From: Sediminibacterium soli
GTDB lineage: Bacteria; Bacteroidota; Bacteroidia; Chitinophagales; Chitinophagaceae
Direction: 5' to 3'
Length of the DNA: 64,000 bases
Assembly: GCF_009939225.1 (NCBI RefSeq)
Contig: NZ_JAACJR010000010.1
Coordinates: 62,001 to 126,000, forward strand
Below are positions 18,251-27,702 of this stretch, in pieces. The translations under genes were made by a program, and so were the position numbers. The notes below the pieces were generated by a model. That model saw nothing but the letters and a program-made list of their open reading frames with translations, ran no database searches and was not told where the DNA came from. How positions within the stretch are numbered: position 1 is the stretch's first letter; each line of letters starts with the position of its first letter.

Positions 18251-21200
18251 ATGAAGACAGGCCATCTTTTCAGGCTATCCGCAGCTATTTTTCTTTTTGC
18301 CCAGTTCATTCTCATCAACGGGTTTTCCCAGACAAGGACCTCTGCCGTAAGCGGTATTGTTCGCAACGAACGCTCGGAGAAAATGCCGGGTGTTACTGTA
18401 ACGGTGACAAGGGAAGGGCAATCCTTTCGCAGAACCACACAAACAGGTAATAACGGTGAATTTTCCGTTAGCGCTCTCGATAAAGGCAATTACCGGTTCA
18501 GTTTTTCGCATGTGGGCTATTCAGACAGTACCACGGCGGTATATATGTATGACGGGAGTCCTTTGCGGCTGGAGATCCGGTTACAGCCCGGTACCTCGGC
18601 TATCACCGGCGAAGTGGTGGTGGTAGGGTACGGAAGAACGGCCAGGAAAGATGTAACGGGTGCGGTGAAGTCCGTGCAAAGCGCCGGTTTCAATAAAGGA
18701 ATCATCAATACGCCCGAAGAACTGCTACAGGGCAAGGTATCGGGTGTGAATGTTACGTCTGCGAGCGGTGAGCCGGGTGCAATACAGAATATTACGGTGC
18801 GGGGCCCGGGCGGCGTTCGTACCGGCAGCACGCCTTTGTTTGTTGTTGACGGGCTTGCACTCGACAATGCCTCTGCCGGCGGCGCGACCAACCCATTAAG
18901 TTTTATCAATCCACAGGATATCGAATCCATCGATGTATTGAAAGATGCTTCCGCCACCGCTATCTACGGTTCAAGAGGCGCCAACGGTGTGATACTGATC
19001 ACCACCAAAAAAGGGAAAACCGGTTTTAATACGATGAGTTATTCGGTGAACGCGGGTATGAGCAGTCTTGCGCGCGCACTCCCGGTGTTCAATACCGATG
19101 AATACCGGAAACAGGTGACAGCACTTGGCGGAACGCTGCAGGACTTTGGCGGTTCAACCGATTGGCAGAACCAGATCACACGCAATGCGTTTACGCAAAA
19201 CCACAACCTTGCCTTATCGGGCGGAGCCAACAAGCTTACCTACTACGGTTCTTTTGGTATGCAGCTGCAGCAAGGTATCCTGAAGGGAAATGACCTGAAG
19301 CGATATACCGGACGGATCAACATTACCCAGAAACTGCTTGACGACCGGTTAACGATCGATGTAAACCTCAGCGCAAGCAATACGGTGAATACACGACCCG
19401 ATATCGGTGGCCTGATCGGGACGGCGATCTCCACCAATCCCACCATCCCGGCCTATGGAACAGATGGTAAACCTTACCAGTTCCAGAACGGCATCAATCC
19501 ACTCACACTGCTTGCACTTGAAAAAGATATTACCAGCATCAACCGGTTACTCGGCAGTATCACCGGCTCGCTGAATATCACAAGGGGATTGGTTTACCGG
19601 ATCAATTTCGGTATCGATAACGCCACTTCCACCAGAGATCTTCAATCGCTGCCGAATACGACTCCTTTGCGTTTGGGCAGACTGGCCACGATCAACAATT
19701 ACAACCGTAACCACCTGATCGAAAACTATATTACCTACACCGGTGCCACAGGCGACCATCGTTATACGGCGCTGGCGGGGCATTCGTACCAGAAAATATT
19801 TATCCAGGGAAGAAGTACCAGTATCAACAATTTTCCCATTTCCGGAGTGGAGCCGATCTACAACCCCGGACTGGGACAGGACCTGACGCTGGCGAACAAC
19901 CGGCCTGGAGGTTATGCACTGATCAACGAACTGCAGTCTTTTTTCTCAAGGCTGAACTACCAGTTCAAAGACAAATACCTGTTTACCGCCACGGTGAGGG
20001 CAGACGGATCGTCTAAATTCGGTCAGAACAATAAATATGGCGTGTTCCCTTCGTTCTCGGCGGCATGGGTGATCAGCAAGGAGCATTTCATGGCCAACTC
20101 ATTCCTGAATAGCCTTAAGCTGCGTGCCGGCTGGGGACAAACCGGTAACCAGGAAATACCTTCCAAAATTACACAGGCCCTGTTTACATCGCAGGTATCC
20201 GGAACCACCAGTTACCCGTTGTACCCAACGGGTGCTTATCCTGCGGGCACTTCCTATTCAAGATTGGCTAATCCCAATATACAGTGGGAGGTATCTGCGC
20301 AAACCGATCTTGGCTTAGACTTCGAACTGTTCAAGGGTAAACTTTCCGGAACGGTTGATTATTTCAGAAAAGTCACCAACAACATCCTGCTGGAAGTGAT
20401 CCCTGCGGATCCGGTTCAACCCGCTACCACGGTTTGGACCAATGTGGAGAATATGAAGATCACCAACAGGGGTGTGGAGCTGGAACTGGGCTATAAAGAC
20501 AAAGCCGGCGCGTTTACCTATTCTGTTGGCGGTAACATAACCTTTATCGATAATAAGGTGACGAATTCACCTTACAGCGTGATCTCATCCGGCTCGGCTT
20601 CGGGTTCGGGTCTTACATCGGCCACGATCAATGGTTATGTGAACAACCAGTCCATCGGTACTTTTTTCCTGCAGGAGTTCACCGGTTTTACCGCTGCAGG
20701 CATGAGCCAGTACCGCGATGCGAACGGTGATGGTATAGTAAATGATAAAGACCGTTTGCCGCTCGGTTCGGCACTTCCGAAAACCATGTATAATTTCTTC
20801 GGAACGCTGGCCTGGAAAGGATTTGATCTTGCCGTTAACTTCAACGGTGTGTCCGGCAACAAATTATACGACAATACGGCCAATGCAGGTTTTTACAAAC
20901 TGCTGTTGTCAAAAGGGGTGAATACCACCGCGGAAGCCATTGCCTACCCCAATGAAGCAGTGAACAATGCAGCGCCGGTTTCATCACGTTTTCTGAAAGA
21001 CGGTAAGTTCCTCCGTCTGAATAACCTTACGCTGGGTTACACATTCAATACCGAAGCGATGGGTATTTCAAAGTATGTATCCGCAATCCGGTTTTATGTA
21101 ACCGGACAGAACCTATTCGTGATCACACCCTACAAAGGCTATGATCCGGAAGTGAATACGGACAGAACCATCAACGGCATTTCATCATACGGCATCGATT

Positions 21201-21256
21201 ACCTGAGTTACCCCAAGGCAAGAACATTCCTTGCGGGACTTACTGTAAACTTTTAA
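18251..21256 (+). CDS. SusC/RagA-type TonB-dependent outer-membrane transporter (first PUL)
   Basis: A 1001-residue outer-membrane protein. It has a signal peptide (about residues 1-28), a carboxypeptidase-D-like regulatory domain (about 33-105, SGIVRNERSEKMPGVTVTV), then the SusC signature EVVVVGYGRTARKDVTGAV, a plug domain (VVDGLALDN, LKDASATAIYGSRGANGVILITTKKG) and a long beta-barrel ending in an aromatic-rich final strand (FLAGLTVNF). There is no STN domain, so it does not signal through a FecR-type anti-sigma factor. It imports an oligomeric nutrient with the SusD gene 10 nt downstream. The ATG at 18251 gives the signal peptide; an in-frame ATG-like extension to 18224 is not needed. Confidence 0.95.
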   Translation: MKTGHLFRLSAAIFLFAQFILINGFSQTRTSAVSGIVRNERSEKMPGVTVTVTREGQSFRRTTQTGNNGEFSVSALDKGNYRFSFSHVGYSDSTTAVYMYDGSPLRLEIRLQPGTSAITGEVVVVGYGRTARKDVTGAVKSVQSAGFNKGIINTPEELLQGKVSGVNVTSASGEPGAIQNITVRGPGGVRTGSTPLFVVDGLALDNASAGGATNPLSFINPQDIESIDVLKDASATAIYGSRGANGVILITTKKGKTGFNTMSYSVNAGMSSLARALPVFNTDEYRKQVTALGGTLQDFGGSTDWQNQITRNAFTQNHNLALSGGANKLTYYGSFGMQLQQGILKGNDLKRYTGRINITQKLLDDRLTIDVNLSASNTVNTRPDIGGLIGTAISTNPTIPAYGTDGKPYQFQNGINPLTLLALEKDITSINRLLGSITGSLNITRGLVYRINFGIDNATSTRDLQSLPNTTPLRLGRLATINNYNRNHLIENYITYTGATGDHRYTALAGHSYQKIFIQGRSTSINNFPISGVEPIYNPGLGQDLTLANNRPGGYALINELQSFFSRLNYQFKDKYLFTATVRADGSSKFGQNNKYGVFPSFSAAWVISKEHFMANSFLNSLKLRAGWGQTGNQEIPSKITQALFTSQVSGTTSYPLYPTGAYPAGTSYSRLANPNIQWEVSAQTDLGLDFELFKGKLSGTVDYFRKVTNNILLEVIPADPVQPATTVWTNVENMKITNRGVELELGYKDKAGAFTYSVGGNITFIDNKVTNSPYSVISSGSASGSGLTSATINGYVNNQSIGTFFLQEFTGFTAAGMSQYRDANGDGIVNDKDRLPLGSALPKTMYNFFGTLAWKGFDLAVNFNGVSGNKLYDNTANAGFYKLLLSKGVNTTAEAIAYPNEAVNNAAPVSSRFLKDGKFLRLNNLTLGYTFNTEAMGISKYVSAIRFYVTGQNLFVITPYKGYDPEVNTDRTINGISSYGIDYLSYPKARTFLAGLTVNF

Positions 21257-21266
21257 ACCAAACATC

Positions 21267-22955
21267 ATGTACAAGTCAATATTTGTAAGGATCGCATGCA
21301 TAGGACTTTTTTTTACGGCAGGCTGCACAAAGCTTTCGGAGAAAGTGCTGGATGAGTCATCGGCAACAGGGCTGACAGACAAACAGGCGGCAGAAGGTAT
21401 TATTGCGCCGGTGTATGCACAGCTGCCGGGTATTTTTACGCATACCAACTATTTTGCGTTGCAGGAAATTTCAACCGATGAAGCCATCCTGCCGTATCGC
21501 GGCGGTACCGACTGGGGTGATAACGGTATTTATATCGCGATGCATACGCATAATTTTACCACCACCGATCCCAACCAGCGCAACACATGGAACCTGATCC
21601 TGACCGGTCTTTCCAGGTCGATCACGGCGATCAACGCGCTGCCAACCAACGCTGATCCGTCTTCCAAAACTTTTCTGGCCGAGGCAAAAGCCATGCGCGC
21701 ATATTATTGCCTGCTGTCGCTCGATCTGTTCGGAATCGTATTCGTGAAGAACGATCCAAGCGAGGTGTCAAAGATCATCAGGGGAAAAGAGGCTGTTGAA
21801 TACATCAAATCGGAACTGCTGGCAGCGGAGCCCAACCTGGAAATGGATGTAACGCACGGTCGTATGTCGAAGCCGGCTGTATGGGGTCTGCTTGCGAGGC
21901 TGTATCTCAACAATGCCGTTTACAGCAATGTATATGCAAACCAGTTCAGTTTTTCAGGTGAGGATATGGACAAAGTGACCGAATACTGCAATAAGATCAT
22001 CGCCACCAATAAATACCAGCTTGCGTCTGAATTCTTCTCTCTTTTTGATGATAACAACGATTCCAGCAAAGAGATCATTTTTGCGGTAGACCAGCGCGCA
22101 GATCTGAACGGGCATAACAGACTGGCTTATTTTTCGCTTTCGGGGGATCAGTTTCCTTTGCCGCAGTATGTAAACGCCAACGGAACGGATGGTCCTGCCA
22201 TTACGTCCGATTACTACCGAACCTGGGCCAATGCATATGCTCCGCAGGATCCCGGCACAGATCCCCGTTTTTACAAGGAGAACCTCAGGATCTATTCAAA
22301 CAGCAACGATACCTGCGTGCCTGCTGCCAGTTTCAGCATCAACCGCGGTATCCTGCGCGGTCAGCAATACGGACTGATCCGCAGGAACGGTGTATTCCTG
22401 AAATGTGCAGACGGCAGCATGAAGGTGGGCCCCCTGTACCATGATACCCGCAACAGGCCCACACTGCCGGTGATCTTTACCGAACAGGTTGACTATACCA
22501 CGGCCGGCAGCAATTATCCGAGCGGGTACCGGGTTGAGAAATATGAGTTCAGCAAGAAATCGGAGAGCGGAAGAAATTTTGGTGAAGCCAATATTGTGAT
22601 TCTGCGGCTGGCCGATATATACCTGATGCGCGCAGAAGCCAAACTGCGGAAAAACAACGATGCGGCAGCGGCGCTGGCCGATGTAAACCTGGTAAGAGCG
22701 GCCAGAACGGCAAGACCTCCGGCGCCACCTGCCCTTACCGCAATGAACCTTGACCTGTTGTACCGCGAAAGAGGGTTTGAACTTTACTGGGAAATGCTGC
22801 GCAGAACCGATATGATCCGTTTCAACAAATACGAAGACAGCTGGACAGAAAAGTCGGATAAAAATGTACAGAAAAGGATCTTCCCGATACCGCAGACGGC
22901 CATCGACGGGGCAAGTAACCTGCCGGGTTACCTGGTACAGAACCCGGGTTATTAA
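21267..22955 (+). CDS. SusD/RagB-type surface substrate-binding lipoprotein (first PUL)
   Basis: A 562-residue lipoprotein with lipobox FFTAGC, so it is anchored by Cys19 and exported to the outer leaflet, where it forms the lid of the adjacent SusC barrel. The TPR-like alpha-helical fold of SusD is visible in AKAMRAYYCLLSLDLFG, WGLLARLYLNNAVY and LRLADIYLMRAEAKLR, with the C-terminal YRERGFELYWEMLRRTDMIRF being a strong SusD signature. The substrate is not evident. The following genes are phosphohydrolases rather than glycosidases, so a phosphorylated substrate is possible. Confidence 0.95.
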   Translation: MYKSIFVRIACIGLFFTAGCTKLSEKVLDESSATGLTDKQAAEGIIAPVYAQLPGIFTHTNYFALQEISTDEAILPYRGGTDWGDNGIYIAMHTHNFTTTDPNQRNTWNLILTGLSRSITAINALPTNADPSSKTFLAEAKAMRAYYCLLSLDLFGIVFVKNDPSEVSKIIRGKEAVEYIKSELLAAEPNLEMDVTHGRMSKPAVWGLLARLYLNNAVYSNVYANQFSFSGEDMDKVTEYCNKIIATNKYQLASEFFSLFDDNNDSSKEIIFAVDQRADLNGHNRLAYFSLSGDQFPLPQYVNANGTDGPAITSDYYRTWANAYAPQDPGTDPRFYKENLRIYSNSNDTCVPAASFSINRGILRGQQYGLIRRNGVFLKCADGSMKVGPLYHDTRNRPTLPVIFTEQVDYTTAGSNYPSGYRVEKYEFSKKSESGRNFGEANIVILRLADIYLMRAEAKLRKNNDAAAALADVNLVRAARTARPPAPPALTAMNLDLLYRERGFELYWEMLRRTDMIRFNKYEDSWTEKSDKNVQKRIFPIPQTAIDGASNLPGYLVQNPGY

Positions 22956-23096
22956 TGCGGGGATAAGAAAAATATACAGCGGATATTTATTTCGCAGGGC
23001 GTGACTATTACCCGGAGCATACCAGCCCGGCCGGATATACCCACCAGGTTATTTGGGGAACGGCTTCGGAATGGTAACTATCTATACCGGTATTGG

Positions 23097-23104
23097 TACA
23101 TTTG
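23097..23104 (+). promoter_or_regulatory. Putative -7 element for the phosphodiesterase/phosphatase gene
   Basis: TACATTTG matches TAnnTTTG exactly and lies 65 nt before the ATG at 23170, in the 214-nt gap after the susD gene. No TTTG is seen at the ideal distance, so the gene may instead be read through from susCD. Confidence 0.35.
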
Positions 23105-23169
23105 CGGCGATGGCGATTTATCAATTACAAAGACCAGGTGATACGCGAAGATCACCAAGCAATAAGCTT

Positions 23170-24975
23170 ATGAAATCTCTTGTATCTTTTTTTTGCTGTA
23201 TAGGACTGCTGCAGGCAGCCGCGCAGCACTATACTACGGCCAATGTTCATTCGCACAACGATTATGAACAGTCCATGCCTTTTACAGCTGCCTGGAAAGC
23301 AGGTTTTGGCTCTGTTGAAGCGGATATCTTCCTGGATGGAGGAGAACTCATTGTGGCGCATGATACGGTGCAGGTAAAGAAAAGACGTACGCTGCAGCAA
23401 CTCTACCTGCAGCCCCTGTATGATTGTATGGTGCGTAACGGGGGAACGGTATATGCCGACGGCAAACAGCAGTTGCTGTTGCTCGTGGATATCAAAACCG
23501 AAACAGATGCCACCCTGAAAAAACTGGTGGAGGTACTGCAGCAGTACCCTGCGCTGACAGCTGCTGCCTCGTTGAAGATCGTGGTGTCTGGCAACCGCCC
23601 GCAGCCTGGGCAATACCATAACTGGCCGGAGTGGCTGTTGTTTGACGGCGATCCGGGAAGAAGCTATTCGGATGCGGAATGGAAAAGGGTGGGACTGCTG
23701 AGCGCCAATTTTGCCCGGTACACCAAGTGGAATGGCAAGGGACGTATTCCCGAACAGGAACGAAAAACGATCCTGGCACTGGTGAACGATGCGCATACGC
23801 ACAACCGAAAGATCCGGTTCTGGAATTCTCCGGATATGCTTAACAGCTGGTATGGCTTGATGGATATGGGCGTAGACTATCTCAATACCGATCATATTGA
23901 CGCGATCAGTCAATTTCTGCGGCAGCTTCCCGACAGAAGTTTCACCAATACAACGCCGCATGAATTGTACAAGCCCGAATGGCGTAACGACGGAACGGAA
24001 AAAAAAGTAAAAAATATCATACTGATCGTGGGCGATGGCACCGGGCTGGCGCAGTGGTATGCAGGATACACTGCCAACAGAGCCGCACTGAATGTATTCA
24101 ATATGCGCCATAGCGGTCTTTCAAAAACCAGCTCATACGATAATTATATCACCGATTCGGCGCCCGGCGCAACGGCTTTTTCTGCCGGTATAAAAACCAA
24201 TAACCGCGCAGTGGGCGTTGACCATACCGGTCAGAAGCTGCTGCTGCTGCCTTCCATCCTGAAAAAGCAGCGTAAGAAAACCGGTCTGATCACCAGCGGT
24301 GATCTGCGCGATGCCACACCAGCGGCATTCTATGCACACCAGTCCGAGCGAAGCAGCTATGCAGCCATCCTGAACGATCTATATGCAGCGCCGGTGGACA
24401 TCATTATGGGCGCCTGCCAGGGTATGCCCGATAGTCTGCACGACCGGCTTTTAACAAAAATGAAAATCTATTCTTCTTTATCGATGCTTCCGGCAACCAG
24501 TCCTACACCGGTGATGGTGGCCGACAGCATTGCCGCAAAACCTGCGGCTGCAGGACGCGGTGCATGGCTGCAGGAAGCGTTTACCCGGTCGGTACAGCTG
24601 CTGTCTGCCAACAGGGATGGTTTCTTCCTGATGATTGAGGGTGCACAGGTGGATCATGGGGGGCATGCGAACCGGTTGCCCTGGCTGGTGACCGAACTGC
24701 TTGACCTGGACAAACTGATTGGCAGGGCCATGGCATTTGCCGACCAGAACGGCGAAACGCTGGTGGTCGTAACCGGTGACCACGAAACAGGCGGTCTTAC
24801 GCTTACCGGTGGTGATTATACCAGGGGTTTTATATCGGGCCAGTTCTCAACGGAAGACCATACCGCCGTGCCGGTGCCGGTATACGCATATGGGCCGGGC
24901 TCACAGAAATTCGACGGTGTATACGAGAATACCGAGATATTCAGAAAGCTGCTGCAGGTGCTGGGAAGTAAATAA
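23170..24975 (+). CDS. Secreted fusion: GDPD/PI-PLC-like domain plus alkaline phosphatase
   Basis: A 601-residue exported protein with signal peptide MKSLVSFFCCIGLLQAAAQ. Residues about 20-265 form a phosphodiesterase TIM barrel resembling glycerophosphodiester phosphodiesterases: VHSHNDYEQ, VEADIFLDG and LIVAHD supply the His/Glu/Asp/His metal-site pattern. Residues about 285-601 form an alkaline phosphatase: NIILIVGDGTGLAQW (metal Asp), ITDSAPGATAFSAG with the nucleophile Ser, EGAQVDHGGHAN and VVTGDHETGGL. Such a protein could cut a phosphodiester and then release inorganic phosphate in the periplasm. The ATG at 23170 is chosen because it yields the signal peptide; longer in-frame starts do not. 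It directly follows a SusC/SusD pair. Confidence 0.88.
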   Translation: MKSLVSFFCCIGLLQAAAQHYTTANVHSHNDYEQSMPFTAAWKAGFGSVEADIFLDGGELIVAHDTVQVKKRRTLQQLYLQPLYDCMVRNGGTVYADGKQQLLLLVDIKTETDATLKKLVEVLQQYPALTAAASLKIVVSGNRPQPGQYHNWPEWLLFDGDPGRSYSDAEWKRVGLLSANFARYTKWNGKGRIPEQERKTILALVNDAHTHNRKIRFWNSPDMLNSWYGLMDMGVDYLNTDHIDAISQFLRQLPDRSFTNTTPHELYKPEWRNDGTEKKVKNIILIVGDGTGLAQWYAGYTANRAALNVFNMRHSGLSKTSSYDNYITDSAPGATAFSAGIKTNNRAVGVDHTGQKLLLLPSILKKQRKKTGLITSGDLRDATPAAFYAHQSERSSYAAILNDLYAAPVDIIMGACQGMPDSLHDRLLTKMKIYSSLSMLPATSPTPVMVADSIAAKPAAAGRGAWLQEAFTRSVQLLSANRDGFFLMIEGAQVDHGGHANRLPWLVTELLDLDKLIGRAMAFADQNGETLVVVTGDHETGGLTLTGGDYTRGFISGQFSTEDHTAVPVPVYAYGPGSQKFDGVYENTEIFRKLLQVLGSK

Positions 24976-25172
24976 CGTCGAAGAAGGTCAGTCTCTACCC
25001 CCCATTCTCCGGGCGGGAAAAACCGAAAGTAAGGCGGTAAAACCGCAGATGTATCCACACCGGCTGCCGGGATGTGGCTGGTATTTTGGTGCCGGTCGGC
25101 CAGACCCGGCTACCGGATTACCCATTCGTTTTGCAATACGCCCGTTAATAGCCGCCAATTTACCGAATGATG

Positions 25173-25202
25173 TTTGGGGAAAATCGGAAATGAATATATT
25201 TG
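25173..25202 (+). promoter_or_regulatory. Strong Bacteroidota-type promoter for the GMC oxidoreductase gene
   Basis: TTTG (25173-25176), an 18-nt spacer, then TATATTTG (25195-25202), matching both the -33 and the -7 consensus exactly. Transcription would start near 25209. That excludes the in-frame ATG at 25190 and selects the ATG at 25226, with a leader of about 17 nt. Confidence 0.6.
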
Positions 25203-25225
25203 GTTCTACATCAAGTAAAAACGAT

Positions 25226-26926
25226 ATGGCCGGAGATACGCTGTACCTGAATACAAAAGCAAGGAGCAAGAATACATTTGACGTGATCGTTGTCGGATCC
25301 GGCATCAGCGGCGGATGGGCTGCAAAGGAACTTTGCGAAAAAGGATTGAAAGTATTGCTGCTGGAACGCGGAAAGAATGTGGAGCACCCTGTTTATCCCA
25401 CGGCGGCGAAAGCCCCCTGGGAATTCGAACACAGGAATTCGCTTTCGGTGGAGGATAAAAAGGAGCATGCCGTGCAAAGCAGGCATTTTTCGTACCGCGA
25501 GGATAACAAGCATTTTTACATCAACGATGCGCAGAACCCTTACGAGGAAACCAACCGGTTTGACTGGGTGCGCGGCGATATTGTTGGCGGAAGATCCCTT
25601 TTATGGGGCCGGGCCTGCTATCGCTGGAGCGATTACGAATTTGAATCCAACCTGCGGGATGGCCATGGTGTTGACTGGCCGATACGTTACCGCGATATTG
25701 CGCCATGGTATGCTTATGTGGAGCGTTTTATCGGTATCAGCGGTAACCGAGACGGGATTGATATCATTCCCGACGGCGAGTTTCAGCCGCCTTTTGAAAT
25801 GAATTGCGTGGAGAAGGATTTCAAGGCGAAGCTGGAGAGGAAATACAGCAACCGGCATGTGATCATCGGCCGTACTGCCAATATCACCCAGCCGGTGCAT
25901 GGGCGTACACAGTGCCAGGCAAGAAATTTATGTCATAGGGGATGTCCGTTCGGTGCCTATTTCAGCACCAATGCAAGTACCATGCCGGCTGCCATTGCAA
26001 CGGGTAACCTTACGGTGCGCCCGCATGCGATGGTCAAAAATGTTTTGTATGATGAGCAGCATAACAGGGCCAGCGGTGTGGAGATCATCGATACCGAAAC
26101 ACGCAAGACAGAGCAGTTCTTTGCGAAAATAATTTTCCTGAACGCTTCTACGGTGGCAACCGCAACGATACTGCTTCGCTCAACCTCGCACCGTTTTCCC
26201 AATGGTTTGGGTAATGGCAGCGACCAGGTTGGCCGCAACCTGATGGATCACCACAAAGGCATAGCGGTTTCCGCAGCGGTGGAAGGATTTGAAGACAAAT
26301 ACTATTACGGCCGCAGACCGAACCCGCTTTATATTCCCAAGTTCAGGAACGTGAATGGCGATGTGTCAGATTTCCTGCGCGGGTACCATATGAATGCCAA
26401 TGCCAGCCGTGGCAGCGTAGAACCCGGCAGCCCGCTCGGCGCCGATTTTAAAGATGCGATGTGCGAACCCGGTCCGTGGAAGATACAGCTGTATGCATAC
26501 GGGGAATGTCTTCCTTACCAGGATAACCGTATCACACTTAACAACCGGAAAAACGATCCGTGGGGCCTGCCAATGGTAACCGTTGATTGTACATTCCGTG
26601 AGAATGAAAAAAAGATGCATAAAGACATGGCCGCTTCCGCCGTTGAGATGCTGACTTCATTGGGTTACCGGAATGTGGTTGATAGGTCTGCGATTTCTGC
26701 ACCCGGTAATGCCAATCATGAAATGGGTACGGTGCGCATGGGTAAGGATCCCAAAACTTCGGTGCTGAATGCATTTAACCAGATGCACGAAGTACCCAAT
26801 GTATTTGTGACCGATGGATCCTGTATGGCGTCGAGTTCCTGTTCCAATCCCTCCGTAACTTATATGGCACTCACGGCAAGGGCCTGTGATTATGCGGTGA
26901 AGGAGCTGAAGAAAGGAAACCTGTAA
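25226..26926 (+). CDS. GMC family FAD-dependent oxidoreductase
   Basis: A 566-residue flavoenzyme of the glucose-methanol-choline family, which oxidises alcohols or sugars. The FAD Rossmann motif is VVGSGISGGWAAKEL (about residues 20-34), then LLLERGKN, VGGRSLLWGRACYRW, a Cys-rich CQARNLCHRGCPFGAY segment typical of Bacteroidota members, and the C-terminal catalytic part NHEMGTVRMG with the active-site His, and SCSNPSVTYMALTARA. There is no evident signal peptide. The gluconate-2-dehydrogenase subunit 3 that often accompanies such proteins is absent. It has its own promoter and is followed by a 321-nt gap. The substrate is unknown; a role in sugar oxidation fits its neighbours. Confidence 0.88.
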   Translation: MAGDTLYLNTKARSKNTFDVIVVGSGISGGWAAKELCEKGLKVLLLERGKNVEHPVYPTAAKAPWEFEHRNSLSVEDKKEHAVQSRHFSYREDNKHFYINDAQNPYEETNRFDWVRGDIVGGRSLLWGRACYRWSDYEFESNLRDGHGVDWPIRYRDIAPWYAYVERFIGISGNRDGIDIIPDGEFQPPFEMNCVEKDFKAKLERKYSNRHVIIGRTANITQPVHGRTQCQARNLCHRGCPFGAYFSTNASTMPAAIATGNLTVRPHAMVKNVLYDEQHNRASGVEIIDTETRKTEQFFAKIIFLNASTVATATILLRSTSHRFPNGLGNGSDQVGRNLMDHHKGIAVSAAVEGFEDKYYYGRRPNPLYIPKFRNVNGDVSDFLRGYHMNANASRGSVEPGSPLGADFKDAMCEPGPWKIQLYAYGECLPYQDNRITLNNRKNDPWGLPMVTVDCTFRENEKKMHKDMAASAVEMLTSLGYRNVVDRSAISAPGNANHEMGTVRMGKDPKTSVLNAFNQMHEVPNVFVTDGSCMASSSCSNPSVTYMALTARACDYAVKELKKGNL

Positions 26927-27247
26927 CCGGTTTTATTAAACGAATGATGTTGCCGCGGGCTCCAGCCAGGTCACCGTATCCATTATGCAAAAAAAGTCTT
27001 TCACCGCTCAGGTTATTCATAAGCGCCAATGTAAGTATTTGGATGGAAGGAACCGGTTTTTGTGTGCTGCGTAACCTGTCATGTGCCGGCCGGCATATGT
27101 ATAGGAATAGTAATATCTTCCATCAAGACAGTAAAACCTGACATTGAACAGCAGATCGCCTTGCGGTAATTTGATGTTCCGATTTATGGCCTCATCCGGG
27201 TGCAGTAAAATATGCCCGTTCTGAGCCAGATACAGGTCGGATAATGA
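26927..27247. other. 321-nt intergenic region without a supported gene
   Basis: It separates the GMC gene from the MaoC-led operon. I see no convincing terminator hairpin and no exact TAnnTTTG (a near match ggtaatttg lies near 27160). On the minus strand, 27017 to about 27245 is open and reads like protein (about 77 residues, Tyr-rich near the end), but it only continues as antisense of the MaoC gene. It could be a decayed gene remnant. Confidence 0.4.
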
Positions 27248-27700
27248 ATGCCTGTCATGTTTGCAAAACGATATTTCGAAGAATTTGAATCCCGCGAAAC
27301 CCGGCATACCCGGGGACGAACCATCACCGAAGCGGATATTGTGATCCATGCCGGACAATCCGGCGATTTTTTCCCGCATCACATGGATGAAGCCTGGTGC
27401 CGTACCCAGCCTTTTCAGAAAAGAATCGCGCACGGTACCCTGATCTTTACCGTAGCCATCGGTCTTACCGCCGATATGGTGAACGAAGTTTCCATGACCT
27501 ATGGATACGACCGGCTGCGGTTTATCAAACCGGTGTTCATAGGAGATACACTGACGGTAACAGTAACGGTAACGGATAAAAAAGACCATAAAAAACCCGG
27601 CTACGGACTGGTGACCGAACTGGTGGAATGTTTTAACCAGGAAAGGGAATTGGTCATGGTCTGTGAACACATATTGCTGGTGAACAAGAAGAACGTGTAA
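27248..27700 (+). CDS. MaoC family (R)-hydratase/dehydratase
   Basis: A 150-residue hot-dog-fold protein. The hydratase-2 motif is intact: [13 protein letters not shown] with Asp40 and His45 in the positions of the catalytic pair of (R)-specific enoyl-CoA hydratase PhaJ (SGDFNPLH), then RIAHGTLIF and [14 protein letters not shown]. Such enzymes add or remove water at the C2-C3 bond of acyl-CoA thioesters in the cytosol. It opens a long operon: the next gene starts 2 nt after its stop, and two CoA-transferases follow, which supports a CoA-thioester substrate. The PhaJ Asn in this loop is Phe here, pointing to an unusual acyl group. The start could also be the Met at 27257. Confidence 0.88.
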   Translation: MPVMFAKRYFEEFESRETRHTRGRTITEADIVIHAGQSGDFFPHHMDEAWCRTQPFQKRIAHGTLIFTVAIGLTADMVNEVSMTYGYDRLRFIKPVFIGDTLTVTVTVTDKKDHKKPGYGLVTELVECFNQERELVMVCEHILLVNKKNV

Positions 27701-27702
27701 GC

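Noticed and set aside
22970-22988. Terminator hairpin after the first susD gene
   Set aside because: Only a 6-bp AT stem around a 7-nt loop; readthrough to the phosphatase gene cannot be excluded.
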